A stretch of DNA of 64,000 nt. Source: Pontibacter ramchanderi. GTDB lineage: Bacteria > Bacteroidota > Bacteroidia > Cytophagales > Hymenobacteraceae. The stretch is from NCBI RefSeq assembly GCF_002846395.1, contig NZ_PJMU01000001.1:62001-126000 (forward strand), in the 5' to 3' direction. Below are positions 51,213-59,722 of this stretch, in pieces; position 1 is the stretch's first letter, and each line of letters starts with the position of its first letter. The notes beneath the pieces were generated by a model. It was not told the DNA's origin, made no database searches, and was given only the letters and a program-made list of their open reading frames with translations. The position numbers and the translations under genes are program-made.

Positions 51213-51256
51213 CAAAAGTCAGCCATAGCGGCACGATCTTCAGTGACTATGGTTAC
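51213..51256 (-). promoter_or_regulatory. Sulfur-regulon promoter 7
   Basis: Operator GTGACTATGGTTAC (51243-51256; one mismatch), 22-bp spacer, then GACTTTTG (51213-51220), one base off TAnnTTTG. It drives the methyltransferase-Usp-porin group. Confidence 0.82.
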
Positions 51257-51310
51257 ATAGTCGATTTATTTTTAAACTTTTTGTATTAATTTAATTGTTG
51301 GGGCATGTAA

Positions 51311-51338
51311 TTGATCTCAACAATTCCATATACCTTTG
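51311..51338 (+). promoter_or_regulatory. Promoter: TTG - 17 bp - TACCTTTG
   Basis: TTG (51311-51313) and the perfect -7 box TACCTTTG (51331-51338) at 17-bp spacing. Predicted transcript start near 51344, which excludes the long frame start at 51295 and supports the TTG start codon at 51370. Confidence 0.75.
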
Positions 51339-51369
51339 TGGCTGTCCGAAAACTGATGAGACTGTTATT

Positions 51370-51732
51370 TTGAAAAGATTTCTGTTGCTTTTGCTTATTA
51401 GCCTTACCTGCCTGAATTTATCGGGAGGCTATGCTATTGCTGCTGCAGTGATCAATTCACCGGCCGTTTCGGCTGACACGCTGCCGGAACACGACCGTCA
51501 GCATGTGTTGAAGAAAACTTCTCTTGAACTGCAAGTACTGCAGGTAAACAAGGAACACGAGGAAGACGACACAACGCCCTTTTCATTGCCGCTTTTAGAC
51601 GGCAGCACCCTTTTCTATTCCTACCAGCCCGATTTTGAGCTGGTCAACAAACACTTTCTGGTGCATTACGGGGCGGCCATCAAAGACAGGCTACCTGCTG
51701 TTTATATCCTGCACTCCGTTTTCCGACTATAA
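51370..51732 (+). CDS. Small exported hypothetical protein with TTG start
   Basis: 120 residues. TTG at 51370 gives a good signal peptide (MKRFLLLLLISLTCLNLSGG YA) and lies about 26 bp after the predicted transcript start; there is no ATG in frame that would do so. The mature part is acidic (NKEHEEDDTTPF) with an aromatic beta segment (LFYSYQPDFELV). No family recognised. Precedes the RND efflux operon by 214 bp on the same strand. Confidence 0.6.
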   Translation: MKRFLLLLLISLTCLNLSGGYAIAAAVINSPAVSADTLPEHDRQHVLKKTSLELQVLQVNKEHEEDDTTPFSLPLLDGSTLFYSYQPDFELVNKHFLVHYGAAIKDRLPAVYILHSVFRL

Positions 51733-51946
51733 GAACTTATCTTTTCTGGTAGGCTGCCATACCTTACGCAGCATTCGCTCTATGTTCTGCCGTTTCCTGG
51801 CCTTTAGAGCCTAACTACCATATCCCCATTTTTTATTTCTGCAGCACACTTAGCGAAAGCTATGCATGGGCTGCTGTCTATGTATCTGTTTGATACACAC
51901 TATTTAGTTCACTCCATCTATCATTATTTATTAAATCAAAACCATC

Positions 51947-53044
51947 ATGAACATCATGAAGAGTATTCTCATGCTTATGGGAGCGTGTGCCTTATTGTGC
52001 CAGGCCAGTTGTACGGACTCGAAAGGGGGGAAAGTAGAAGAAGCCCATACCAGGTACCTGGTCACCAGTCCGCTGAAAATGGACACGACCATCACCGAAG
52101 ACTATGTCAGTCAGGTGCATGCGATTCGCCATATCGAGCTCAGGGCACAGGAAAGAGGCTACCTGCAGAAGATCTATGTAGACGAGGGGCAGGTGGTGAA
52201 GGCAGGCCAGCTCCTGTTCAAGATCATGCCCAATTTGTATGAAGCGGAGCTGCAGAAAGCACAGTCAGAAGCCAACTTTGCCCAGATCGAATACCAAAAC
52301 ACTAAGAAGCTGGCAGACGGCAACATTGTGTCGCCAAACGAACTGGCGATGGCCAAAGCCAAATGGGATAAGGCCAAGGCGGATGTTGCACTGGCTAAAG
52401 TGCACTTGCAATTTACCGAGATCAGAGCACCTTTCGATGGTATTGTCGGCCGCTTTCATGTGAGAGAAGGAAGCCTGCTGGAAGAGGGGGAGTTACTTTC
52501 TTCGCTTTCGGACAACAGCAAGATGTGGGTATACTACAACGTGCCCGAAGCCGAGTACCTGGATTTCAAGACCAAAGCTGACAACGTCCAGGCCACCACT
52601 GTGCGCCTGCTAATGGCCAACAACCAGCTTTTTGCACACCAGGGCGTGGTCGAGACCATACAGGCGGACTTCAACCACGAAACAGGCAACATCGCGTTCA
52701 GGGCAACTTTTCCGAACCCTGAAGGCCTGCTCCGACATGGTGAAACGGGTAATATTCGCATGGAAATTCCGCTCCAAAACGTGCTGCTGATCCCTCAGAA
52801 AGCCACATACGAAGTGCTGGACAAGAAATACGTGTATGTACTGGACAAGGACAATGTGCTGCGTTCGCGTGAAATCACCATCGAGGCCGAAATACCGCAC
52901 ATCTACGTGGTGCAGAAAGGCTTGCAGGAGAACGACAAGATTCTGCTGGAGGGCTTACGCCTGGTACGCGAAAACGAAAAGATCAATTCCCAATTTGTAG
53001 CACCTGCTACCGTACTCGCGCAGCTAGACTTGTATGCCGAGTAG
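51947..53044 (+). CDS. RND efflux periplasmic adaptor (membrane fusion protein)
   Basis: 365 residues. Lipoprotein signal with Cys (ALLCQASCTDSK). The usual MFP layout is present: beta-barrel and lipoyl halves flanking a helical hairpin (GQVVKAGQLLFKIMPNLYEAELQ ... AFDGIVGRFHVREGSLLEEG). It connects the inner-membrane pump with the outer-membrane channel. First gene of a three-gene operon; 25 bp before the pump gene. Confidence 0.92.
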   Translation: MNIMKSILMLMGACALLCQASCTDSKGGKVEEAHTRYLVTSPLKMDTTITEDYVSQVHAIRHIELRAQERGYLQKIYVDEGQVVKAGQLLFKIMPNLYEAELQKAQSEANFAQIEYQNTKKLADGNIVSPNELAMAKAKWDKAKADVALAKVHLQFTEIRAPFDGIVGRFHVREGSLLEEGELLSSLSDNSKMWVYYNVPEAEYLDFKTKADNVQATTVRLLMANNQLFAHQGVVETIQADFNHETGNIAFRATFPNPEGLLRHGETGNIRMEIPLQNVLLIPQKATYEVLDKKYVYVLDKDNVLRSREITIEAEIPHIYVVQKGLQENDKILLEGLRLVRENEKINSQFVAPATVLAQLDLYAE

Positions 53045-53069
53045 CCAGGTCATCTAAATAGCAAAAGAC

Positions 53070-56000
53070 ATGTTTAGTAAATTCATACACAGGCCTGTAT
53101 TCGCGATTGTGATATCGGTCATGATTGTTTTTGTGGGAACGCTGGCCATTAAAAAGCTGCCGATTTCCCAGTTCCCCGATATTGCCCCGACCACGGTCAA
53201 TATCTTCATCGCCTACCCTGGCTCCAGTGCCGACGTGCTGGTGAACTCGACCCTGATCACGCTCGAGCAGGCCATCAACGGCGTGGAAGGCATGCGCTAC
53301 ATCGCCACCGATGCCACCAGTGCGGGGGAGGCCACGCTGCGTATCATTTTTGAGCCAGGCACTGACCCCAACGATGCGGTGGTGCGGGTGAAAACCCGTG
53401 TGGACCAGGTAATGCCATTGCTGCCTGAACTGGTGCAGCGCGAAGGCGTGGTGATCACGCCCGTTCAACCGAGTATGTTGATGTATGTGAACCTCTACTC
53501 CAAGAATGAAAGCATGGACGAGAAGTTCCTCTTCAACTACGCCACCGTGAAGATGATCCCAGAGATACAGCGCATCAAAGGGGTGGCGCGGGCGCAGATT
53601 TTGGGTAGCCGCCGCTATGCCATGCGTATCTGGCTGAACCCTGACCGTATGCGAGCCTACAACATTTCGTCTGACGAGGTGATGAAAGCGCTGGAGGAGC
53701 AGAGTATCATTGGTCGTCCAGGCCGTTTGGGGCAGAGCTCAGGTATAGCCGCGCAGTCGCTGGAGTATGTGCTCACTTACAAAGGCAGGTATAACAAACC
53801 CGAGGAGTACGAGGGCATTATTGTGCGGGCCAATGCCGAGGGCGAGATCATCCATCTGAAAGACATCGCCACAGTCGAGCTCGGTAGCGAGTTTTTCGAC
53901 ATTTACTCAAACCTCGACGGTAAGCCGTCAGCGGCGATAGTACTCAAGCAGAACTACGGCAGCAACGCCAGCGATGTGATTGCCGACGTGAAAGCCCAGC
54001 TGGAGGAAATGCGTCCATACTTCCCACCAGGTATGGACTATAAGATCAGCTATGACGTGTCGCAGTTCCTTGACGCCTCCATTGAGCAAGTGATCCATAC
54101 CTTGCGGGACGCCTTTATACTGGTGGCGATCGTGGTGTTCATCTTCCTGGGCGACTGGCGCTCTACCCTTATACCTATCCTGGCGGTGCCTGTGTCGCTG
54201 GTGGGGGCCTTTTTTGTGATTCAGTTCTTCGGGCTTTCCATCAACCTGGTCACTCTGTTTGCGCTTGTACTGGCCATCGGTATCGTGGTGGACGACGCGA
54301 TTGTGGTGGTAGAGGCCGTCCATGCTAAAATGGAGGAAGAGCCGCATTTGTCGCCTTACAATGCCGTTAGAAAAGTGCTGGGTGAAATCAGCGGGGCCAT
54401 TATCGCGATCACGGCGGTGATGGTGGCGGTGTTCCTGCCCATCTCGTTCATGTCGGGTCCTGTGGGTACCTTTTACCGCCAGTTTTCCATTACCATGGCT
54501 AGCTCCATTGTCATTTCTGCCCTGGTTGCGCTTACACTGACGCCCGTGCTGTGCGCCATGTTGCTCAAGAACCATCATGGAAAGGAGAAGAAGAGAAACA
54601 TTCTGACCAGGTCGCTCGACAGCTTTAACCGTGGATTCGAGAAACTGACGGGCAGGTATGTAAGCTTGCTGCGAAACATGGTGAGCCGTAAGTGGCTGAC
54701 CTTTGCCATTCTCGTGGCTTTCGGCGCTGCCATTTTTGTGCAGAACCAGGTGCTGCCGTCTGGTTTCATCCCGAACGAAGATCAGGGCACGATCTACGCC
54801 ATCATCCAGACGCCTCCAGGATCTACTTTGGAGAAAACGAACGAGGTGTCGCAGCGACTGCAGAAGATCTGCGAAGAGATTGATGGGGTGGAGTCGGTGT
54901 CGTCGCTGGCGGGGTACGAGATCATGACCGAGGGCAGGGGATCCAACGCGGGTACCTGTCTGATCAACCTGAAGCCCTGGTCAGAGCGCCATCACAACGT
55001 GAAAGAGATCATGGAAGAGCTGGAGGAGAAATCGCATGGCTTGGGTGCCGTGGTCGAGTTCTTTGAACCACCCGCTATACCTGGCTTTGGTTCTTCGGGT
55101 GGTTTCTCGATGCGCTTGCTGGACAAAAACTCCGAAACCGATTACCACGAGTTTGACAAGGTAAACCAACAGTTCATGGACAACCTGCGCAAGCGCAAAG
55201 AACTTTCGGGGCTGTTCACGTTCTTCGCCGCCAACTATCCGCAGTACGAACTGCAGATCGACAACAAACTGGCCATGCAGAAAGGCGTGTCGATTGAAAG
55301 TGCGATGGAGAACCTCAACATTTTAATAGGCAGTACCTACGAGCAGGGTTTTATCAAATTCAACCAGTTCTTTAAGGTATACGTGCAGTCCGACCCGCAA
55401 TTCAGACGGCTGCCTTCGGATGTGATGAAGCTGTACGTGCGCAACGACCAGGGCGAAATGGTGCCTTACTCGGCATTTATGAAGCTGAAGAAAACGCAGG
55501 GCCCGAACGAGGTCATGCGCTTTAACCTGTACAACTCTGCCGCCATCCAGGGACTACCAGCCAAAGGCTATACCACGGCCGATGCCATACAGGCGGTGCG
55601 GGAGGTGGCCAAAGAGACGCTGCCAAAAGGCTACGACATTGCCTGGGAGGGTTTGTCGTATGACGAGGCGAGCAGGGGCAACGAGGCGCTTTATGTTTTC
55701 TTGATCGTGGTGGTGTTTGTGTACTTCGTGCTAGCAGCCCAGTATGAGAGCTTTATTATTCCGCTGGCCGTGGTATTCTCGCTGCCAGTCGGGGTGTTCG
55801 GTTCGTTTCTGGTGCTGCAGCTGATGGGGCTCGAAAACAACATCTATGCCCAGGTAGGTCTGATCATGCTGATCGGTTTGCTAGGTAAAAACGCCGTGCT
55901 GATCGTGGAGTTCGCCGTGCAGAAGCGACAGGAGGGCGCCACCATTTTTGATGCTGCCATTGAGGGTGCCAAAGTGCGTTTCCGCCCAATCCTGATGACT

Positions 56001-56273
56001 TCTTTCGCTTTTATCGCTGGTTTGATTCCGCTGATCATCGCGACGGGTGCAGGTGCCATCGGTAACCGCACCATCGGGGCTTCAGCGCTCGGCGGCATGC
56101 TGTTCGGTACCATCTTCGGTGTCATCATTGTGCCTGGTTTGTACTACATTTTCGCGCACCTGGCCGATGGTCGTCACCTGATCAGATTTGAGCACGAAAC
56201 CCCGTTGACAGAGAGCTTGGGCGTGCTGGAGGAAAAAGAACTTTTAACCGAAGAAGTGGAGTACAATGCTTAA
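53070..56273 (+). CDS. RND efflux pump, HAE1/AcrB type
   Basis: 1067 residues, normal AcrB length, twelve helices and two large periplasmic loops. The proton-relay acidic pair is in GIVVDDAIVVVEAV (helix 4). PISQFPDIAPTTVNIFIAYPG near the N-terminus and GLLGKNAVLIVEFA (helix 10/11) are HAE1 hallmarks, distinguishing it from the heavy-metal HME group. It exports hydrophobic or amphiphilic compounds by proton antiport. It overlaps the TolC-like gene by 8 bp, showing translational coupling. Confidence 0.96.
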   Translation: MFSKFIHRPVFAIVISVMIVFVGTLAIKKLPISQFPDIAPTTVNIFIAYPGSSADVLVNSTLITLEQAINGVEGMRYIATDATSAGEATLRIIFEPGTDPNDAVVRVKTRVDQVMPLLPELVQREGVVITPVQPSMLMYVNLYSKNESMDEKFLFNYATVKMIPEIQRIKGVARAQILGSRRYAMRIWLNPDRMRAYNISSDEVMKALEEQSIIGRPGRLGQSSGIAAQSLEYVLTYKGRYNKPEEYEGIIVRANAEGEIIHLKDIATVELGSEFFDIYSNLDGKPSAAIVLKQNYGSNASDVIADVKAQLEEMRPYFPPGMDYKISYDVSQFLDASIEQVIHTLRDAFILVAIVVFIFLGDWRSTLIPILAVPVSLVGAFFVIQFFGLSINLVTLFALVLAIGIVVDDAIVVVEAVHAKMEEEPHLSPYNAVRKVLGEISGAIIAITAVMVAVFLPISFMSGPVGTFYRQFSITMASSIVISALVALTLTPVLCAMLLKNHHGKEKKRNILTRSLDSFNRGFEKLTGRYVSLLRNMVSRKWLTFAILVAFGAAIFVQNQVLPSGFIPNEDQGTIYAIIQTPPGSTLEKTNEVSQRLQKICEEIDGVESVSSLAGYEIMTEGRGSNAGTCLINLKPWSERHHNVKEIMEELEEKSHGLGAVVEFFEPPAIPGFGSSGGFSMRLLDKNSETDYHEFDKVNQQFMDNLRKRKELSGLFTFFAANYPQYELQIDNKLAMQKGVSIESAMENLNILIGSTYEQGFIKFNQFFKVYVQSDPQFRRLPSDVMKLYVRNDQGEMVPYSAFMKLKKTQGPNEVMRFNLYNSAAIQGLPAKGYTTADAIQAVREVAKETLPKGYDIAWEGLSYDEASRGNEALYVFLIVVVFVYFVLAAQYESFIIPLAVVFSLPVGVFGSFLVLQLMGLENNIYAQVGLIMLIGLLGKNAVLIVEFAVQKRQEGATIFDAAIEGAKVRFRPILMTSFAFIAGLIPLIIATGAGAIGNRTIGASALGGMLFGTIFGVIIVPGLYYIFAHLADGRHLIRFEHETPLTESLGVLEEKELLTEEVEYNA

Positions 56274-57696
56274 GAAAATCATCTATAAATGCCTGGGAGT
56301 AGGTTGTCTGGCACTTAGCCTGACGGCCTGTGTGACCCCATCGGCTATTCAAAAAACAGAGAACAGAGCGGTACCAGCGAGTTACGTCAACTCGCTGGAT
56401 ACCACCAATACAGGCACCTTTGGCTGGAGAAGCTATTTCGATGACCCCTACCTGGCCGCTCTGATCGATACGGCCCTGCAGCACAACCAGGAGCTAAACA
56501 TCACACTGCAGGAAATCGAGATCTCTAAAAACGAGGTTAGGGTCCGCAAAGGGGAATACCTGCCATCGGTAGGTATACGGGCGGGCGCTGGCGTAGACAA
56601 AGTGGGTCGTTTTACCAACATCGGCGCCATGGAGGCCAACACTAATATCGAAGGTGATAGGGCCATGCCCGAGCCTGTGCCTGATTTCATGGTGGGGGCT
56701 TTTGCCAACTGGGAGGTGGACGTGTGGCACAAGCTACGCAACGCCAAAAAAGCAGCGGTCTACCGCTATCTGTCTTCAGTAGAGGGGCGAAACTTCATGG
56801 TGACCAACCTGATCTCCGAGATAGCCGATGCCTACTACGAGTTGCTGGCGCTGGACAACGAACTGGCGATTGTGCAACAGAACATCGAACTGCAGCAAAA
56901 TGCCCTGCGCATCGTGAAGGTGCAGAAGGAAGCTACCCGTGTGACCGAACTGGCTGTTCGCAGATTTGAGGCGCAGCTGCTGCATACGCAGCGGCTGCAG
57001 TACGACATTCAGCAGAAAATCATCGAGACCGAAAACCAGCTTAACTTTCTGGTCGGCAGATTTCCGCAGCCAATAATTCGCCCTACAGGTGCCTTCGTGC
57101 AGCTGACACCTGCCACCGTGCAGGCAGGTATACCTGCGCAATTGCTGGCGAACCGCCCCGACATCAAGCAGGCGGAGCTGGAACTGGCTGCCGCCAAGCT
57201 GGATGTAAAAGTGGCCAAAGCTTTGTTTTACCCATCCGTAGGCATCACTGCAGGTATAGGCTATCAAGCGTTCAACCCGAGTTTTTTGCTGAATCCTGAG
57301 TCCTTGCTGTATACCCTGGCTGGCGATTTGGCGGCTCCTTTGGTCAACCGAAATGCGCTAAAGGCCAGCTATTACAGTGCCAATGCCAAACAACTGCAGG
57401 CGGTCTTCAACTACGAGCGCACCATCCTGAAAGCCTACATTGAAGTGCTTAATCAGGTGTCGAAGATCGATAACCTGGAGAAAAGCTATGACCTGAAATC
57501 CAGGGAGGTGGAGGCGTTCAACCATTCGGTTAGCATTTCAAAGGACCTGTTCGCTTCGGCTAGAGCCGATTACATGGAGGTGCTCCTGACCCAGCGGGAA
57601 GCGCTGGAGGCGAAGTTTGAGTTGATTGAAACGAAGAAAGAGCAGCTAATTGCCAGAGTGCAGGTATACCGTGCCTTGGGCGGCGGCTGGAAATAA
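56266..57696 (+). CDS. RND outer membrane efflux channel (TolC/NodT family)
   Basis: 476 residues. Lipoprotein signal with Cys (SLTACVTPS). Two OEP repeats of long coiled-coil helices (LNITLQEIEISKNEVRVRKG, QLLANRPDIKQAELELAAAK). The motif NRPDIKQAELEL is diagnostic of NodT-type channels. It completes the tripartite pump with the two genes before it; its start lies inside the pump gene. No convincing hairpin follows in the 232 bp before the next gene. Confidence 0.94.
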   Translation: MLKKIIYKCLGVGCLALSLTACVTPSAIQKTENRAVPASYVNSLDTTNTGTFGWRSYFDDPYLAALIDTALQHNQELNITLQEIEISKNEVRVRKGEYLPSVGIRAGAGVDKVGRFTNIGAMEANTNIEGDRAMPEPVPDFMVGAFANWEVDVWHKLRNAKKAAVYRYLSSVEGRNFMVTNLISEIADAYYELLALDNELAIVQQNIELQQNALRIVKVQKEATRVTELAVRRFEAQLLHTQRLQYDIQQKIIETENQLNFLVGRFPQPIIRPTGAFVQLTPATVQAGIPAQLLANRPDIKQAELELAAAKLDVKVAKALFYPSVGITAGIGYQAFNPSFLLNPESLLYTLAGDLAAPLVNRNALKASYYSANAKQLQAVFNYERTILKAYIEVLNQVSKIDNLEKSYDLKSREVEAFNHSVSISKDLFASARADYMEVLLTQREALEAKFELIETKKEQLIARVQVYRALGGGWK

Positions 57697-57928
57697 TGAG
57701 TATACCTGGTGCTGTGTCTGTTTGAATAGAGCAGAGCAATTCTTCTTTGCTTAGCCTAGAAAAAGGTGCCTTTAGGTACAACAGGAAACCATGCTATGTC
57801 GTTTACAACATACACAGCACCAGATACTTCATTTGTTCAGGAAAACTATTACATACTGATTTTTCTGCAGTAAAATTCGTTCCGACAGGAGGAATATAAG
57901 CTATTGTCTGACAAATTATCTGGTGATT

Positions 57929-58399
57929 ATGAAGCATCTATTTTCAGCGGTCCTCCTCTGGACTTTCTTGCTGACTGGCTTTGCGGCCAGCGCGCAAACT
58001 ACCCAAAACAAAAACACCTGGCAGCACAGCTACGAAGCAGCCGCCAAACAGGCAGCGGCGGAGCACAAACCGATCCTGATGGTTTTTGCTGGCTCCGACT
58101 GGTGCAAACCCTGCATCATGCTGCGCAAAGAGGTATGGGACAGCCCTGCGTTTCAGAGCTATGCCAAAGACCATTTCGTGTTGCTGGAGCTGGACTTCCC
58201 CCGTTTTAAAAAGAACCAACTCCCTGAGGAACAGAAAAAATACAACGAGAAACTGGCTGAACGATATAACCAGGAGGGTGTTTTTCCGCTGGTTGTCCTG
58301 ACCGATGAGCAAGGCAAGGTTTTAGGTAAAACGGGCTATCAGGCGGGCGGCCCCGACCAATACATTGCGCACTTGGAGCAACTCCTGCACCAGAAGTAA
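57929..58399 (+). CDS. Exported thioredoxin-like protein
   Basis: 156 residues from the ATG at 57929; GTG six bases earlier is less likely. Signal peptide (MKHLFSAVLLWTFLLTGFAASA), then a thioredoxin fold with active site SDWCKPC and the conserved cis-Pro (VFPLVVLTDEQG). Close to the Thioredoxin_7/YbbN-like DUF255 branch. Periplasmic. First gene of a four-gene unit with apbE, DUF4266 and DUF3570, with 22 bp to apbE. Confidence 0.88.
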   Translation: MKHLFSAVLLWTFLLTGFAASAQTTQNKNTWQHSYEAAAKQAAAEHKPILMVFAGSDWCKPCIMLRKEVWDSPAFQSYAKDHFVLLELDFPRFKKNQLPEEQKKYNEKLAERYNQEGVFPLVVLTDEQGKVLGKTGYQAGGPDQYIAHLEQLLHQK

Positions 58400-58421
58400 C
58401 TACCATTCACTTTAAAGCTTC

Positions 58422-59489
58422 ATGGCAATGTATAAGCTACTAAACACCCTACTGGCTGCACTGCTCCTGATGCATGGTGCAGCACAGGCGCAGACTCCCC
58501 AACAGGCGCTGAAAACGCAGAAGAAAGTACTCTTGCTGATGGGTACCCGCTTTGAGCTGGTGGCTGTGTCGGAAGACGAGCAGCTCTCAAACAAGGCCAT
58601 AGAGGCAGGTATAGCGGAAATTCAGCGAATCGAAGCACTAATATCGGAGTGGCAACCGACTTCACAAACCAGCGCCATCAATCGCAGCGCGGGTGGCATG
58701 GCCGTTTCTGTGGACGAAGAATTGTACGAGCTTATCCGCCGTAGTCTGCGCATCTCGGAGTTAACAGGCGGGGCGTTCGACATCAGTTGGGCGGCGGCTG
58801 ATAAGGTATGGAAGTTCGATGGCTCCATGAAAACCTTGCCTGATTCGCAGACGGTGACGAACTCCATACGTCACATCGGCTACAATAAAATACAGCTTAT
58901 ACCTGAAACGCACAGCGTATACCTGCAGGAACAGGGGATGAAGATCGGGTTCGGGGCCATTGGCAAAGGCTACGCTGCTAACAGGGCCCGCGACGTAATG
59001 CGCAAAATGGGCATCAGGAGTGGGGTGGTGAACGCAGCGGGCGATCTGATCACCTGGGGTAAGCAGGCAGACGGTCAGCCCTGGTACATTGGTATTGCCG
59101 ACCCTGCCGAGAAAGACAAGGTATTCTCCTGGCTCACCGCCGACCATACCGCCATCGTGACATCTGGAAGCTACGAAAAGTTTGCCGAGATCGGTGGCAA
59201 ACGTTACGCCCATATCATAGACCCCCGCACAGGCTATCCTGCCACTGGCCTGAAGAGTGTGACCATTATTTGTCCTGATGCAGAGCTCGCGGATGCCCTG
59301 GCTACGGCCACCATGGTGTTGGGTCGTGAGGAGGGGCTATACCTGATCAACCAGTTAAAAGGGGTAGAGTGCCTCATGATCACCGATCAGGATGAAATGG
59401 TCACGTCAGAAAACCTGCACCTGCATTATTACCAGAACAAGCCGCAGCCTGTTAAGGCGGCTATACCTGCCAAAACCTCTAAAATGTAA
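58422..59489 (+). CDS. apbE: FAD:protein FMN transferase ApbE
   Basis: 355 residues with an N-terminal signal peptide (LLNTLLAALLLMHGAAQA). Core motifs: GTRFELVAVSEDEQ, FDISWAAADKVWKF, GFGAIGKGYAANRARDVM, GVVNAAGDLITWG, and the metal-binding region YAHIIDPRTGYPATGLKSVTI with ALATATMVLG. ApbE attaches FMN covalently to Thr/Ser of exported proteins. No canonical [DS]-x-x-[ST]-G-A-[ST] target is evident among the neighbours, although the DUF4266 protein has SGAN. Second gene of the four-gene unit; 5 bp to the next. Confidence 0.94.
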   Translation: MAMYKLLNTLLAALLLMHGAAQAQTPQQALKTQKKVLLLMGTRFELVAVSEDEQLSNKAIEAGIAEIQRIEALISEWQPTSQTSAINRSAGGMAVSVDEELYELIRRSLRISELTGGAFDISWAAADKVWKFDGSMKTLPDSQTVTNSIRHIGYNKIQLIPETHSVYLQEQGMKIGFGAIGKGYAANRARDVMRKMGIRSGVVNAAGDLITWGKQADGQPWYIGIADPAEKDKVFSWLTADHTAIVTSGSYEKFAEIGGKRYAHIIDPRTGYPATGLKSVTIICPDAELADALATATMVLGREEGLYLINQLKGVECLMITDQDEMVTSENLHLHYYQNKPQPVKAAIPAKTSKM

Positions 59490-59494
59490 TCGGG

Positions 59495-59722
59495 ATGACA
59501 CACACGAAAGTCTATTTTCAAGTAGCAGGCGCCTTGTTATCGCTTGTGCTGCTAAGTGGCTGTGAGGTGGTGAAGCCTTACCAGAAAACCTTGTTGAACG
59601 AGGAGGAGATGAAGCTGAGCGCCCGCAAGTTGGAGCGTTTCGAAACCAATTTTCAATCATACCGTGAGGGTGCCTCGGGTGCAAACGGAGGTAAAGTAGG
59701 AGGGGGGTGCGGATGCAACTAA
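59495..59722 (+). CDS. DUF4266 small lipoprotein
   Basis: 75 residues. Lipobox LLSGCEVV. The short mature part (VKPYQKTLLNEEEMKLSARK) and the Gly-Cys C-terminus (GGKVGGGCGCN) are the DUF4266 signature. Its middle holds REGASGANGG, whose SGAN is one residue off the FMN-acceptor pattern SGA[ST]. It overlaps the DUF3570 gene start by about 10 bp. Function unknown; periplasmic face of a membrane. Confidence 0.85.
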   Translation: MTHTKVYFQVAGALLSLVLLSGCEVVKPYQKTLLNEEEMKLSARKLERFETNFQSYREGASGANGGKVGGGCGCN

